Origin: Luteolibacter sp. SL250
Lineage (GTDB): Bacteria > Verrucomicrobiota > Verrucomicrobiia > Verrucomicrobiales > Akkermansiaceae
Direction: 5' to 3'
DNA: 64,000 nt
Assembly (NCBI RefSeq): GCF_026625605.1
Contig: NZ_CP113054.1
Coordinates: forward strand, 2,108,001 to 2,172,000
Shown: positions 34,620-42,994 of the stretch, one piece after another
Position numbering within the stretch: the first letter of the stretch is position 1
Layout: every line of letters starts with the position of its first letter
The notes under the pieces: generated by a model
What the model was told of the DNA's origin: nothing
Seen by the model: the letters and a program-made list of their open reading frames with translations, nothing else
Database searches by the model: none
Translations under genes and position numbers: made by a program

Positions 34620-35501
34620 TCATACGGACCGGGTTTTCCGTCCACGCATGGAGTCCCAGGCATAGATGGAAACGGCCGCCCAGATCAGGCCGAAGGAGAC
34701 GAGCCGCAGGGTGCTCATTTCCTCCTGATAGAGCAGCCAGCCGATGAGGAACTGGATGGTGGGGCCGATGAACTGGAGGATGCCCAGCGTGGTCAGGCTG
34801 ATTTTCCGCGCGGCGTAGCCGAAGCACAGCAGCGGTGCGGCGGTGGCTACCCCGGTGGCGGCCACCAGAAGGAACTGGGACGGGGAGGTGCCGAAGGCAT
34901 CCGCCGGGGTGGTGGAGTGGAGGACGAGCCATCCCAAGGCCAGCGGGGCCAGCAGAACGGTCTCCGCCGTGAGTCCTGCCAGCGAGCCGAGCGGGGTGCG
35001 CTTCCGGATCACGGCGTAGAGGGAAAATGTCACCGCCAGCGTCACCGCGATCCACGGAAACCTGCCGATGGCCTGGACCTGGAGCAGCACGCCGCAAAAA
35101 GCGATGGCGATGGCCGCGAGCTGGCCACGGCTGTGGCGCTCCCCGAACCACAGCGCGCCGAACAGCATGTTGAAGAACGGATTCAGATAGTAGCCCAGAG
35201 CACCCTCGATGATGTGGTTGTTCAGCGTGGCCCAGATGTAGAGCAGCCAGTTGGAGGACAGCATGAGCCCGGACAGCAGGTGCCAGAAAACGGCACGCGG
35301 CGAACGCAACCCCGCGCCGAGCGAGGAGGTCTCCCGCCGCAGCCGCAGGATCAGCAGCAGGATGACCAGCGACCATAGCGTGCGCTGGGCGACGATGGAG
35401 ATGGGCGGCAGGAAATGCAGCAGCTTCCAGAACATTGGAAGCACCCCCCAGAGAAAGAAGGCGGCGATGGCGGCCAGGACTCCGGAGCGGGGTGAGTTCA
35501 C
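34620..35501 (-). CDS. rarD: EamA/RarD family permease
   Basis: Inner-membrane DMT-superfamily permease of 293 residues with ten predicted helices. The opening SGVLAAIAAFFLWGVLPMFWKLL, the conserved SSNWLLYIWATLNNHIIEGALGYYLNPFFNMLFG and IGRFPWIAVTLAVTFSLYAVIRK are distinctive of RarD (chloramphenicol-sensitivity protein). The GTG at 35501 gives the family length of about 295; the frame is open to 35756 but those residues are unrelated. Probably an amino-acid or metabolite exporter; the true substrate is not known. Confidence 0.92.
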   Translation of the reverse strand: MNSPRSGVLAAIAAFFLWGVLPMFWKLLHFLPPISIVAQRTLWSLVILLLILRLRRETSSLGAGLRSPRAVFWHLLSGLMLSSNWLLYIWATLNNHIIEGALGYYLNPFFNMLFGALWFGERHSRGQLAAIAIAFCGVLLQVQAIGRFPWIAVTLAVTFSLYAVIRKRTPLGSLAGLTAETVLLAPLALGWLVLHSTTPADAFGTSPSQFLLVAATGVATAAPLLCFGYAARKISLTTLGILQFIGPTIQFLIGWLLYQEEMSTLRLVSFGLIWAAVSIYAWDSMRGRKTRSV

Positions 35502-35754
35502 TTCCGTGGAATCTGGCGGCGGGCGGGCGTGAATCCAAGTGGGAATGTGTCCAGGTGGGGGTGGGTGGTACAGTGTGGCCCGGTAGGGCCGGCGAAGCTG
35601 TAACGCGGGAAGTCCACGGGTATTCCTCCTCGCATGGGAGGTCATCCACCCATCCGTCGGAAGCTTCGGCGCGCCCGGTGGTCGCTGCCCTGCCACGTTA
35701 CCCGTCCCATGGGTTGCGCTTGGCAATTTCCAGGCGACCGGCCAATGTCGCCCC

Positions 35755-36186
35755 ATGACTTCCGAACGTCTTTCGATCCCCCGTTACGCGATGGCCCTGG
35801 CGCACGTCGCCAGCCTGCGGTCGGAGGATCCGTACCGGAAGGTGGGGGCGGCGGCGCTTGATTTCGACAACCGGGTGATCGGTACCGCCTACAATGGTCT
35901 GGCGCCGGGTTTCAACGCGCCGGAGGGCTTCTGGTCGGACCGCGACGCCCGGCAGAAGTTCATGCTCCACGCGGAGATCAACCTCTGCAGCCTGTTCAAG
36001 CGCGGTGAGGTGAAGCTGGTGGCCACCACCACCATGCCCTGCACCGCCTGCATGCAGACGCTGTGCTCCTACGGTATCAAGGAGATCTACTATCATGAAG
36101 CCTACCACGTTTCCGACGCCCCGGAGATCGCCCGCATCTATGGGGTGAAGCTGGAGCAGATCACGGACTATCCGATGGTGAAATGA
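35755..36186 (+). CDS. Deoxycytidylate-deaminase-like zinc deaminase
   Basis: A 143-residue cytidine/deoxycytidylate deaminase-fold protein. Zinc ligands and catalytic Glu are present as HAEINL and PCTACMQTL. The N-terminal block (YAMALAHVASLRSEDPYRKVGAAALD) matches dCMP deaminases, which convert dCMP to dUMP for thymidylate synthesis. Substrate choice between dCMP and others cannot be settled from sequence. The stop overlaps the ATG of the next gene (ATGA). Confidence 0.85.
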   Translation: MTSERLSIPRYAMALAHVASLRSEDPYRKVGAAALDFDNRVIGTAYNGLAPGFNAPEGFWSDRDARQKFMLHAEINLCSLFKRGEVKLVATTTMPCTACMQTLCSYGIKEIYYHEAYHVSDAPEIARIYGVKLEQITDYPMVK

Positions 36187-36713
36187 ATCCGGCCCACCGA
36201 TCCGCGTCCACCCGGCGCATCATCCTCATCACCGCGCTGGTGACGTTCCTGGTGACGTCCATGGCATGGCTGGGCATCGGCGGACTGGGGTATTTCCTCA
36301 TGGTGAGGGAGGAGCCGGCTTTCCACGTGACGGTGGATCACCCGGACACCGTGGCGGTGGGAGAGGAGTTCGATCTTTCCGTGCTGGTGGAGGGCAGGGG
36401 AGGAAAGCCGTTGAATCTGGGCAACATCGACTTCGCGGATGGCCTGCTCGACGGATTCGAGGTGGTCTCCGCGGTGCCAAGGCCGGGATCGAGGACCCGC
36501 GCCTTCGGGCTCACCAGCTACTATCTGGAGCCTGCGGCGAAGTCCGCTTCCCGCTATGAATTCAAGCTCCGCCTGCGGGCGAGGGAGACGGGTTTCTGGG
36601 CAGGAGACATCGACTGCTGCACACCGATGGGGAATTTCCTGACCACCCACATCTCAATCGATGTGGGATTCCCTCCGGCGGCTGCGGGAACTCCGGAAAA
36701 GCCCGCGGAGTGA
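36183..36713 (+). CDS. Membrane-anchored hypothetical protein
   Basis: A 176-residue protein with one N-terminal membrane helix (IILITALVTFLVTSMAWLGIGGLGYFLM) and an extracytoplasmic domain. That domain (FHVTVDHPDTVAVGEEFDLSVLVEG) reads like an Ig-like/DUF11-type beta-sandwich. Two adjacent Cys (DIDCCTP) lie near the end and the C-terminus is Ala/Pro-rich. Translationally coupled to the deaminase gene; no functional link is obvious. Confidence 0.7.
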   Translation: MNPAHRSASTRRIILITALVTFLVTSMAWLGIGGLGYFLMVREEPAFHVTVDHPDTVAVGEEFDLSVLVEGRGGKPLNLGNIDFADGLLDGFEVVSAVPRPGSRTRAFGLTSYYLEPAAKSASRYEFKLRLRARETGFWAGDIDCCTPMGNFLTTHISIDVGFPPAAAGTPEKPAE

Positions 36714-36723
36714 ACGTCGATCC

Positions 36724-36751
36724 ACCGGCGCGGGCATGTCGCCCGGCCGGT
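36724..36751. terminator. Hairpin between converging genes
   Basis: ACCGGC (36724-36729) and CGGGC (36731-36735) pair with GCCCGGCCGGT (36741-36751) around a five-base loop, with one bulged G. It lies between the stops of the membrane protein gene and pgi. No T-run follows on either strand, so termination is only a suggestion. Confidence 0.4.
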
Positions 36752-36766
36752 TGACCGCGAAGGCCC

Positions 36767-38320
36767 TCAGAGCTGGAAGGTGTCTTCCGCAGGGGTCTTG
36801 CCGATGGAGATCTGGACCTCGCCGTTGGCGGCCAGGTGGGTGAGGCAGTGATAGACGTCCTCCGGATCCGCATCGACCTCCAGTGCGATGGCATCCGCCG
36901 TCTTCGCATCCGCGATGAGGCGGCTGCGGACGCGGTTGAGAAGGTCCAGGAAGATGCCGGCGGCTTTCTTCCCCGCCTCCACACCAGGCTGGTGGTAGGC
37001 GTTGATGTTGACGAGCGAGGCGTAGAAGGAAACCGCACGCTCGAACAGGGCGATGAGCAGGCCGAGGTAGAATGGGGTAACCTCCGGGATGGAGATGGTG
37101 ATGGACTTCCGGCCGGACTCGTGGAGCGCCTTGCGGGTGCCGCGGAGGAAGCCCTGGAGGTAGTCCGCGCTGGTGGTGCCTGGATCCACCTCGATGCTGG
37201 AACCGCTGCGGCCCTTGCGCACTTCGATGAACACGGCGAAGAAGTTGTTCACACCGTCACGGAGCTGCTGCACGTAGGCATGCTGGTCCGTGGAACCCTT
37301 GTTGCCATAGACGGCGATGCCCTGGTTGACGACGTTGCCATCCAGGTCGTGCTCCTTGCCGAGCGACTCCATGACGAGCTGCTGGAGGTACTTCGAAAAC
37401 AGAACGAGGGAGTCCTTGTAGGGCAGGACGACCATGTCTTTTTCACCCTTGCCCTTGCCAGCGTTGTGCCAGGCGAGGGCCAGGCGGAGCGCGGCGTTGG
37501 TGGCGGCGTCCGGCTTGCGGGTCTCCGCATCCATGGCGGCGGCGCCGGCCAGCATGGAGTCGATGTCGATGCCCTGGAGCGCGGCGGGAACAAGGCCCAC
37601 GGTGGAAAGCACGGAGGTGCGGCCGCCGACCCAGTCCTCCATCGGGAAGCGGGCGATGAAGCCGTTGTCGGTGGCGTATTTGTCGAGCTTGGATCCCGAG
37701 CCGGTGATGGCGACAGTGTGCTTGCCGAAGTCGAGCGAGGCGGCATCGTAGGCGGCCTTCGCCTCCAGCATGCCGTTGCGCGTCTCAGGGGTGCCGCCGG
37801 ATTTGGAAATGACCAGCACCAGGGTCTTGTTGAGGCCGCGGCCGCGGAGCTTGGCGATGACGTTGTCGATGCCCTGCGGATCGGTGTTGTCGAAGAAGAA
37901 AAGGGGGAGGCGGGAGAACTGGCCGAGGGCGTCAGCGACGAGCTGGGGGCCGAGGGCGGAGCCGCCGATGCCGATGAGCAGGATCTGCTCGAACACGCCG
38001 CCGGAGGGTGGTGCCACGGCACCGGTGTGTACGTTCTCCGCGAAGGTCTTCAGCGCGGCGAGTGGTCCGGTGATCTCCGCGCGGAGTTCCGCGGTCGGTG
38101 CCAGGGCGGGGGTGCGCAGCCAGTAGTGGCCGACCATGCGTTGTTCGTCAGGGTTGGCGATGGCGCCCGACTCAAGGGCCTGCATGTCGGAGAACGCTTT
38201 CGCGACGTTTCCACTCAGCGAGCTTTCGTGCTCCGCAGGGATGTCCATCAGGGACAGGTCGAGGGAGAAGGCCAGCTTGGGGTAACGGACGATGCTTTGG
38301 TTGTAGGATTGCCAGGACAT
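36767..38320 (-). CDS. pgi: Glucose-6-phosphate isomerase
   Basis: Cytoplasmic isomerase interconverting glucose-6-phosphate and fructose-6-phosphate. Sugar-phosphate-binding motifs are present: [47 protein letters not shown] and the region [20 protein letters not shown]. At 517 residues it has a C-terminal extension of about 60 residues ([30 protein letters not shown]) that reads like a winged-helix rather than part of the isomerase. The ATG at 38320 is the natural start; the longer frame is the shadow of apt. The apt gene lies 22 bases upstream on the same strand. Confidence 0.95.
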   Translation of the reverse strand: MSWQSYNQSIVRYPKLAFSLDLSLMDIPAEHESSLSGNVAKAFSDMQALESGAIANPDEQRMVGHYWLRTPALAPTAELRAEITGPLAALKTFAENVHTGAVAPPSGGVFEQILLIGIGGSALGPQLVADALGQFSRLPLFFFDNTDPQGIDNVIAKLRGRGLNKTLVLVISKSGGTPETRNGMLEAKAAYDAASLDFGKHTVAITGSGSKLDKYATDNGFIARFPMEDWVGGRTSVLSTVGLVPAALQGIDIDSMLAGAAAMDAETRKPDAATNAALRLALAWHNAGKGKGEKDMVVLPYKDSLVLFSKYLQQLVMESLGKEHDLDGNVVNQGIAVYGNKGSTDQHAYVQQLRDGVNNFFAVFIEVRKGRSGSSIEVDPGTTSADYLQGFLRGTRKALHESGRKSITISIPEVTPFYLGLLIALFERAVSFYASLVNINAYHQPGVEAGKKAAGIFLDLLNRVRSRLIADAKTADAIALEVDADPEDVYHCLTHLAANGEVQISIGKTPAEDTFQL

Positions 38321-38342
38321 GGTATGCGGACGTATTTTGAAA

Positions 38343-38867
38343 TCAGTAGGTGAGAAGGGAATGGACGGGATGGCCGGCGAGCTTTCCGCGCCCCTCCAGG
38401 AAGGCCAGTTCGATGACGAAGGAGATGCTGATGATCCGGGCTTCCAGTGTGCCGAGCAGTCCGGCCGCAGCGGCGGCGGTCCCTCCGGTGGCCAGCAAGT
38501 CATCGACAAGGAGGACATTCTCACCGGGGGAGACGGCGTCCTGGTGGAGTTCGATGACGGATTCCCCGTACTCCAGCGCGTAGGCGGCCTGGTGGGTTTT
38601 CCACGGCAGTTTGCCCTTTTTCCGGATGGGCACGAAGCCGGCGCCCAGGCGGTCCGCCACGGCGGCCCCGAAAATGAATCCCCGTGCGTCGATCCCGGCG
38701 ACCTTGTCCACCTTCGCCCCTCCCGCGGTCTCGCAGAGCAGGTCGATGGTGCGGCGGAGCAAGCGTCCATCCGCCAGGATGGGGGTGATGTCCTTGAAAA
38801 TGATCCCCTCCTTCGGGAAGTCGATCACGTCGCGGATGGCGGCGTGAAGCTCTGCGGAGTTGGACAT
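38343..38867 (-). CDS. apt: Adenine phosphoribosyltransferase
   Basis: A 174-residue purine-salvage enzyme making AMP from adenine and PRPP. Recognised by [23 protein letters not shown] at the start, the [10 protein letters not shown] block and the PRPP-binding loop [19 protein letters not shown]. The ATG at 38867 gives the normal family size; the frame extends to 38957 without conserved residues. It precedes pgi in a two-gene minus-strand unit. Confidence 0.95.
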   Translation of the reverse strand: MSNSAELHAAIRDVIDFPKEGIIFKDITPILADGRLLRRTIDLLCETAGGAKVDKVAGIDARGFIFGAAVADRLGAGFVPIRKKGKLPWKTHQAAYALEYGESVIELHQDAVSPGENVLLVDDLLATGGTAAAAAGLLGTLEARIISISFVIELAFLEGRGKLAGHPVHSLLTY

Positions 38868-39120
38868 GCGGGGAGAGTCCAGATTTCGGGGGCAGGAATC
38901 AAGTGAAGAGGGCGAAATGCGATGAAAGTGCCTCATGGGGCTCATGGGAGATGTCATCGGCGGAAAAGCTCCGCAGGAGGGGGAGTATCGGGAGCGCAGG
39001 TCTGTTGGTGGGGTCCGATTCGCCCTTGCCTATTTATCCTCGTCCAACGCACCCGCCTGAATCATGGTTTGTAGCTGCGGATCACAGCTTCCCCTCGTTC
39101 CCGAAATCAGTCACCACCTC

Positions 39121-39486
39121 ATGAACCCGACAGCACATCACGACAAGAAGATCGCTGACATGCATTTCGCTTCCGTCTATCCGCATTATGTTGCGAAAGT
39201 GGAGAAAAAAGGGCGCACGATTGATGAACTCCACCGGGTCATCGCATGGTTGACCGGTTTCAGTGAAAAGGATCTCAAGCGCCTGGTGGAGAGCCAGGCC
39301 ACGTTCGCGGAATTTTTCGGGGAAGCCACCCTCAATCCCCATGCGGATCTCATCACCGGTTCGATCTGCGGTTATCGGATCGAAGAAATCACCGTACCAC
39401 TGACCAGACAGGTGAGATATCTGGACAAGCTGGTGGATGAACTGGCGAAAGGCCGCAAGATGGAGAAGATCCTGCGGGAACCTTAG
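39121..39486 (+). CDS. DUF2200 domain-containing protein
   Basis: A 121-residue protein spanning the whole DUF2200 domain: FASVYPHYVAKVEKKGRT, VIAWLTGFSEKDL, TFAEFF and ITGSICGYRIEEI. The family is small, cytoplasmic and without known function, sometimes described together with TIGR family proteins of unknown role. The ATG at 39121 is where family similarity starts. It converges on nadA, 19 bases apart. The 253-base gap upstream (38868-39120) shows no ORF or hairpin that I would report. Confidence 0.88.
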   Translation: MNPTAHHDKKIADMHFASVYPHYVAKVEKKGRTIDELHRVIAWLTGFSEKDLKRLVESQATFAEFFGEATLNPHADLITGSICGYRIEEITVPLTRQVRYLDKLVDELAKGRKMEKILREP

Positions 39487-39505
39487 CACGCCGGAGCGGA
39501 ATGGC

Positions 39506-40441
39506 TCACTTCGACTGCTCCAGCATCCGCAGCAACGGGGCTTCCGCGCGCTTGCGGATATCCTCCGGCATCTCGACGCGTGGCTCCAGCTTGTCGAGGC
39601 AGTCGCGGAGTTTCTCGAGCGTGTTCATCTTCATGTAGCGGCAGTCCGCGCAGGCGCAGCGGTCCGTCGGTCCGGCGATGAGGTTCTTGTCCGGGGCTTC
39701 CTTGCGCAGGCGGTGGAGCATGCCGCTCTCCGTGACGACGATGATGTTCTTCACCGGTGCGTTCTTCACGTAGGTGACCATCTTCTCCGTGGAGCAGACT
39801 TCATCCGCCAGCAGGCGCACGGCCTGCGTGCACTCCGGGTGGGCGACGACCAGCGCGTCGGGATATTCCGCCTTGATGCGGTTGATGGAGTCGCGCGTGA
39901 ACTCGACGTGGACGTAGCAGTTGCCCTTCCACAGGTCCATCTTGCGGCCGGTTTGCTCCATGACCCACGCACCGAGGTTCTCATCCGGAACGAAAAGGAT
40001 CGGACGGTCCGGCGGGGCCTGGTTGACGACCTTCACGGCATTGCCGGAGGTGCAGATGACGTCGCAGAGGGCCTTCACCGCGCCGGAGCAGTTGATGTAG
40101 GCGATGACGTAGTAGTTTTTCTCCGCGTTCGCCTTGAGGAAGGCCTCCAACTGCGGGGCGGGGCATGACTGTTCCAGCGAGCAACCGGCGTCCTTGTCGG
40201 GAAGGACCACGATCTTGCCCGGGTTCACGATCTTGGCGGTCTCCGCCATGAAATGCACGCCGCAGAAGACGATGACGTCCGCATCCGTCGCCTTCGCGTG
40301 ATAGGCCAGCCCCAGGGAGTCCCCCACATAGTCGCCGAGGTCCTGGATGTCTCCGGACTGGTAGTTGTGGACGAGGATGACGGCGTTCCTGGCTTTCTTG
40401 AGGGCCAGGATTTCCTCCTTCAGGTCGAGGGCGGCGGGCAT
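39506..40441 (-). CDS. nadA: Quinolinate synthase A
   Basis: A 311-residue iron-sulfur enzyme condensing iminoaspartate with dihydroxyacetone phosphate to quinolinate, for de novo NAD. Family blocks are VHNYQSGDIQDLGDYVGDSLGLA, CGVHFMAETAKI, LPDKDAGCSLEQSCP, AHPECTQAV and a C-terminal CACADCRYMKMNTLEKL. Three cysteines (in CGVHFM, CTSGNA-adjacent and CADC regions) can bind the 4Fe-4S cluster. nadB and nadC are not adjacent. Confidence 0.96.
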   Translation of the reverse strand: MPAALDLKEEILALKKARNAVILVHNYQSGDIQDLGDYVGDSLGLAYHAKATDADVIVFCGVHFMAETAKIVNPGKIVVLPDKDAGCSLEQSCPAPQLEAFLKANAEKNYYVIAYINCSGAVKALCDVICTSGNAVKVVNQAPPDRPILFVPDENLGAWVMEQTGRKMDLWKGNCYVHVEFTRDSINRIKAEYPDALVVAHPECTQAVRLLADEVCSTEKMVTYVKNAPVKNIIVVTESGMLHRLRKEAPDKNLIAGPTDRCACADCRYMKMNTLEKLRDCLDKLEPRVEMPEDIRKRAEAPLLRMLEQSK

Positions 40442-40498
40442 GCGGGGATTATAAGCGGAATTTCGGGAAAGGAAACCAGTGGCAATATTGCCGTGCTG

Positions 40499-41320
40499 TC
40501 AGGATTTCGGGGGCTGGATCATCTCGATGGCTCCGGTGTGCTTCGCGCCTTCCTTGATGACGAGTGAGGCGGCCTTCACAAGTCCCTGGAGGTGGGCCCG
40601 CTTCGCCAGGGTGATGGCGCCGGTGCAGGAGATCTGGCCGCGGACATTTCCGTCGATGAAGGCGGAGGCGGCGGTGACCGGATTGAGGAACTCCACCTTT
40701 GCCCCGCGCTCCACGCGGAGCTGGCGGCAGGACACTTTGCCGAGGATCTTGCCATGACTGCGGATGACGAGATCTCCGGAGCAGTCAACCGATCCGGCGA
40801 GTTCACCCAGCACGGTGAGGTGGTGGCACTGGATGGTGATCCCGGAAACCACGCCGGACTTGTCGATCAACACATCGCCCCGGGTCTGGATCCGGCGGTT
40901 CCACGGCTCTGAAATGACGTAGTCCCGCAAGCTGATGTAGGCGCTGCAGCGGGGACACTGGCTGGACTGGGCTTCCGCGACGGCCTTGTGGGTATGGCTG
41001 CAACTGAAGCACACCACTTCACGGGGTGGCTTCTGCCGGAAAATGAGCCGACGGAAAAAGGATGGTTTCGGAGGAGCGGCGGGCTGTGGCTTGAAGGGGG
41101 GGATCTTCTCAGCCTGAGGCTCGCTTGCGGGAGCATCCGGCCGGACTTTGGCGAGGCGGGTGGTCGCCCGGTAGCGGGGGACCGCTTTTCCGTCGATCAC
41201 CTGGAAGTTTCCGCGGCAGGACCGGCACTGCGTGGAGACGACCATGGCTGGCTCAAGCTGGCGGTGCCCGCAGTCCGGGCACACCAGTTCGATGCGATGG
41301 CGCTTGGGCTCATCGGCCAT
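40499..41320 (-). CDS. Zinc-ribbon/bactofilin fusion protein
   Basis: A 273-residue protein combining two parts. The N-terminal half has two zinc-ribbon-like Cys clusters: CPDCGH ... CRSCRGNF at residues 14-40 and CFSCSH ... CPRCSAY near 105-125. Between them lies a Pro-rich linker. The C-terminal 130 residues are a bactofilin (DUF583) beta-helix (RGDVLIDKSGVVSGITIQCHHL; GSVDCSGDLVIRS; LGKVSCRQLRVERGAKVEF). It follows the plain bactofilin gene by 33 bases. Bactofilins polymerise into membrane-associated filaments that shape or scaffold the cell. The Cys clusters may tether partners. Confidence 0.85.
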   Translation of the reverse strand: MADEPKRHRIELVCPDCGHRQLEPAMVVSTQCRSCRGNFQVIDGKAVPRYRATTRLAKVRPDAPASEPQAEKIPPFKPQPAAPPKPSFFRRLIFRQKPPREVVCFSCSHTHKAVAEAQSSQCPRCSAYISLRDYVISEPWNRRIQTRGDVLIDKSGVVSGITIQCHHLTVLGELAGSVDCSGDLVIRSHGKILGKVSCRQLRVERGAKVEFLNPVTAASAFIDGNVRGQISCTGAITLAKRAHLQGLVKAASLVIKEGAKHTGAIEMIQPPKS

Positions 41321-41353
41321 GGTCGTTCAAACGGGCAGGGAAGTGTGGGGCTT

Positions 41354-41908
41354 TCAAGCCTTGGTTCCCGCAAGCTCACCTTGCTTTTGTTCCGCGGCGG
41401 GCTTGGACGCGGGTGCGCCTTGGGCCGGGGTGCCGACCGTCGATTTGCCGACGAAGATGGCACCGGCCTCGATGGAAAGGGTCTTCGCCTTGATGTCGCC
41501 GACGACTTCAGCGCTGGACTTCAGTTCGACACGGTCGGTGACGCTGATGTTTCCATGCACCTTGCCGTAGATGACGACGGTGTTGGTCTTGATCTCCGCC
41601 TTGATCCGGGCGTTCTCACCGACGGTCAGGTTGCCGTCGGAAGAGATTTCCCCCTCGATCTTGCCATCGACGACGAGGTCGTTGGCGAATTTGACGGTGC
41701 CTTTGATCTCAACGTCGGAGGAGAGGACATTCCGTGTGGCTCCAGCCGCAGGACGGGCCTGGGAGGCCGGAACGCTGGAAGAAGGAGGAGCTGGGACGGA
41801 ATAGGAAGATGCCGCGGAAGGTGCGGAGGGAGCTGCCGATGGCAGGTCGTGGGAAGGTGCCGGGCTGCCGGTGGGCCCGAGGTCTTGGCCGATTACTTTT
41901 TTGAACAC
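41354..41908 (-). CDS. Bactofilin
   Basis: A 184-residue polymer-forming cytoskeletal protein. Residues about 60-165 form the right-handed beta-helix with the core repeats SDVEIKGTVKFANDLVVDGKIEGEI, GNLTVGENARIKAEI, VVIYGKVHGNI and VELKSSAEVVGDIKAKTLSIE. The N-terminus is a flexible Ser/Pro/Ala stretch and the C-terminus is Ala/Lys/Gln-rich. It is co-oriented with a TPR-like membrane protein upstream (42 bases) and the fusion bactofilin downstream. Confidence 0.93.
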   Translation of the reverse strand: MFKKVIGQDLGPTGSPAPSHDLPSAAPSAPSAASSYSVPAPPSSSVPASQARPAAGATRNVLSSDVEIKGTVKFANDLVVDGKIEGEISSDGNLTVGENARIKAEIKTNTVVIYGKVHGNISVTDRVELKSSAEVVGDIKAKTLSIEAGAIFVGKSTVGTPAQGAPASKPAAEQKQGELAGTKA

Positions 41909-41950
41909 GGATTAAAAGAGGAGTGGGCGAGATTGAATGTCAAACGGAAT

Positions 41951-42874
41951 TCAAGGTTTTGGTGCGGGCGCTGGGGCCTCGGGTGCCGGGGGCGGTGCGG
42001 GAGCCTCAGGTGCCGGAGCGGCAGGGGTTTCCGGAGCGGGTGCAGGGGCCTCGGGAGCGGGTGCAGGGGCCTCGGGAGCGGGTGCAGGGGCCTCGGGAGC
42101 GGGTGCAGGGGCCTCGGGAACTGGTTCTGGCGCGGGAGGTGTCAGGCCGGGAAGTGAGAGCAGGTTTTCCGGCGCAGGTGCGGGCGCATCGCCCGGGGCG
42201 GGGGCCGGAGCGGGTGGCGGCTCGATCTCCACGGGGGCCTTTGCATTCAGGATGCCGATGCGGGCGGAGGCGGTGGTGGCGAAGTTGCTGCCGGGGAACT
42301 CGTTCTGCGCGCGCTCGTAGTATTTCCGGGCTTCGTCGATTTTGCCGGCGTTTTTCGCCAGATCCCCGAGGGAAAGGAGGGCGTATGGAGCGAGGTAGCG
42401 GGTGGACTCCCCGCCGGAGACGATCTCTTCGAAGGTCTTGGTTGCTTCGTCCGACTTGCCCTGGGAAGCCAGTTTGGAGGCGAGGCTGGCTTTGGCGGTC
42501 GCCAGAGCGGGGTGCTCGGCTTGTTCAGAGATGAAGGAGCGGAGGGTGGCGATGGAGTCGTCCTGCTGGCCGTCGGACCACTGCTTTTCCGCGAGGAGGA
42601 GGCGTGCGCTGCCGCCTGCCGGGGTTTCCGGGTAGTCCTTCACCAGCTTCTGCAGGGCGGCCAGATCCTCCGCCTGGCTGAGATCCGCTCCGGCGGTGTG
42701 CTGATGGCTCTTCTGGAGGCCGCGGTAGATGATGAACGCGGCGGCGGCGATGACGAGAACGACGGCCAGGATCAACAGATTCTTCTGGTTCCTGTCCATG
42801 AACTGGTCGAAGGCGGACGGCTCTTGGGAGATTTCTCCGAGGGGACGGGGCGTTTCGTGGGAATCTGCGGACAT
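41951..42874 (-). CDS. TPR-like membrane protein with Pro/Ala-rich C-terminal tail
   Basis: A 307-residue protein with a membrane helix (NLLILAVVLVIAAAAFIIYRG) near residues 33-55, resembling the YfgM/BamD-type single-pass TPR proteins. Helical repeats cover about residues 70-205 (EDLAALQKLVKDYPETPAGGSARLLLAEKQW; KIDEARKYYERAQNEFPGSNFA). The last 90 residues are almost entirely Pro, Ala and Glu, with APAPEAP-type repeats from a 21-base tandem repeat in the DNA. It heads the bactofilin operon and could anchor the bactofilin filament to the membrane; that is inference. Confidence 0.8.
   Translation of the reverse strand: MSADSHETPRPLGEISQEPSAFDQFMDRNQKNLLILAVVLVIAAAAFIIYRGLQKSHQHTAGADLSQAEDLAALQKLVKDYPETPAGGSARLLLAEKQWSDGQQDDSIATLRSFISEQAEHPALATAKASLASKLASQGKSDEATKTFEEIVSGGESTRYLAPYALLSLGDLAKNAGKIDEARKYYERAQNEFPGSNFATTASARIGILNAKAPVEIEPPPAPAPAPGDAPAPAPENLLSLPGLTPPAPEPVPEAPAPAPEAPAPAPEAPAPAPEAPAPAPETPAAPAPEAPAPPPAPEAPAPAPKP
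42032..42115. repeat. Tandem 21-base repeat, four copies
   Basis: Four consecutive 21-base units (42032-42052, 42053-42073, 42074-42094, 42095-42115) share the core GAGCGGGTGCAGGGGCCTC. Three are identical; the first differs at its first base. They encode the APAPEAP repeats of the TPR-like protein on the minus strand. The in-frame unit length allows copy number to change without frameshift. Confidence 0.9.
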
Positions 42875-42994
42875 TGGGAAAGCTGGATTTCGCGGTGTGG
42901 CGGAGGCGTGATCAAAGCCGGGGCAGCGTCGAAAGCAACCCGGAAGTCTGGAGGTGCGGATTTTTCGTGGTATTGCGGTGGGGGGACGCTATGG

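Noticed and set aside
33865-35649. A single 594-residue protein covering the zinc-ribbon gene and the RarD region
   Set aside because: Only the last 236 residues look like a protein; the first part is the shadow of rarD in another frame and is Arg/His/Pro-rich. Not a real fusion.
36836-38353. 505-codon open frame on the plus strand
   Set aside because: Antisense to pgi, whose motifs are unmistakable. Composition (Gly/Val/Glu/Asp) is that of a shadow frame.
42032-42115. CRISPR-like array
   Set aside because: Units are contiguous without spacers and encode protein repeats.
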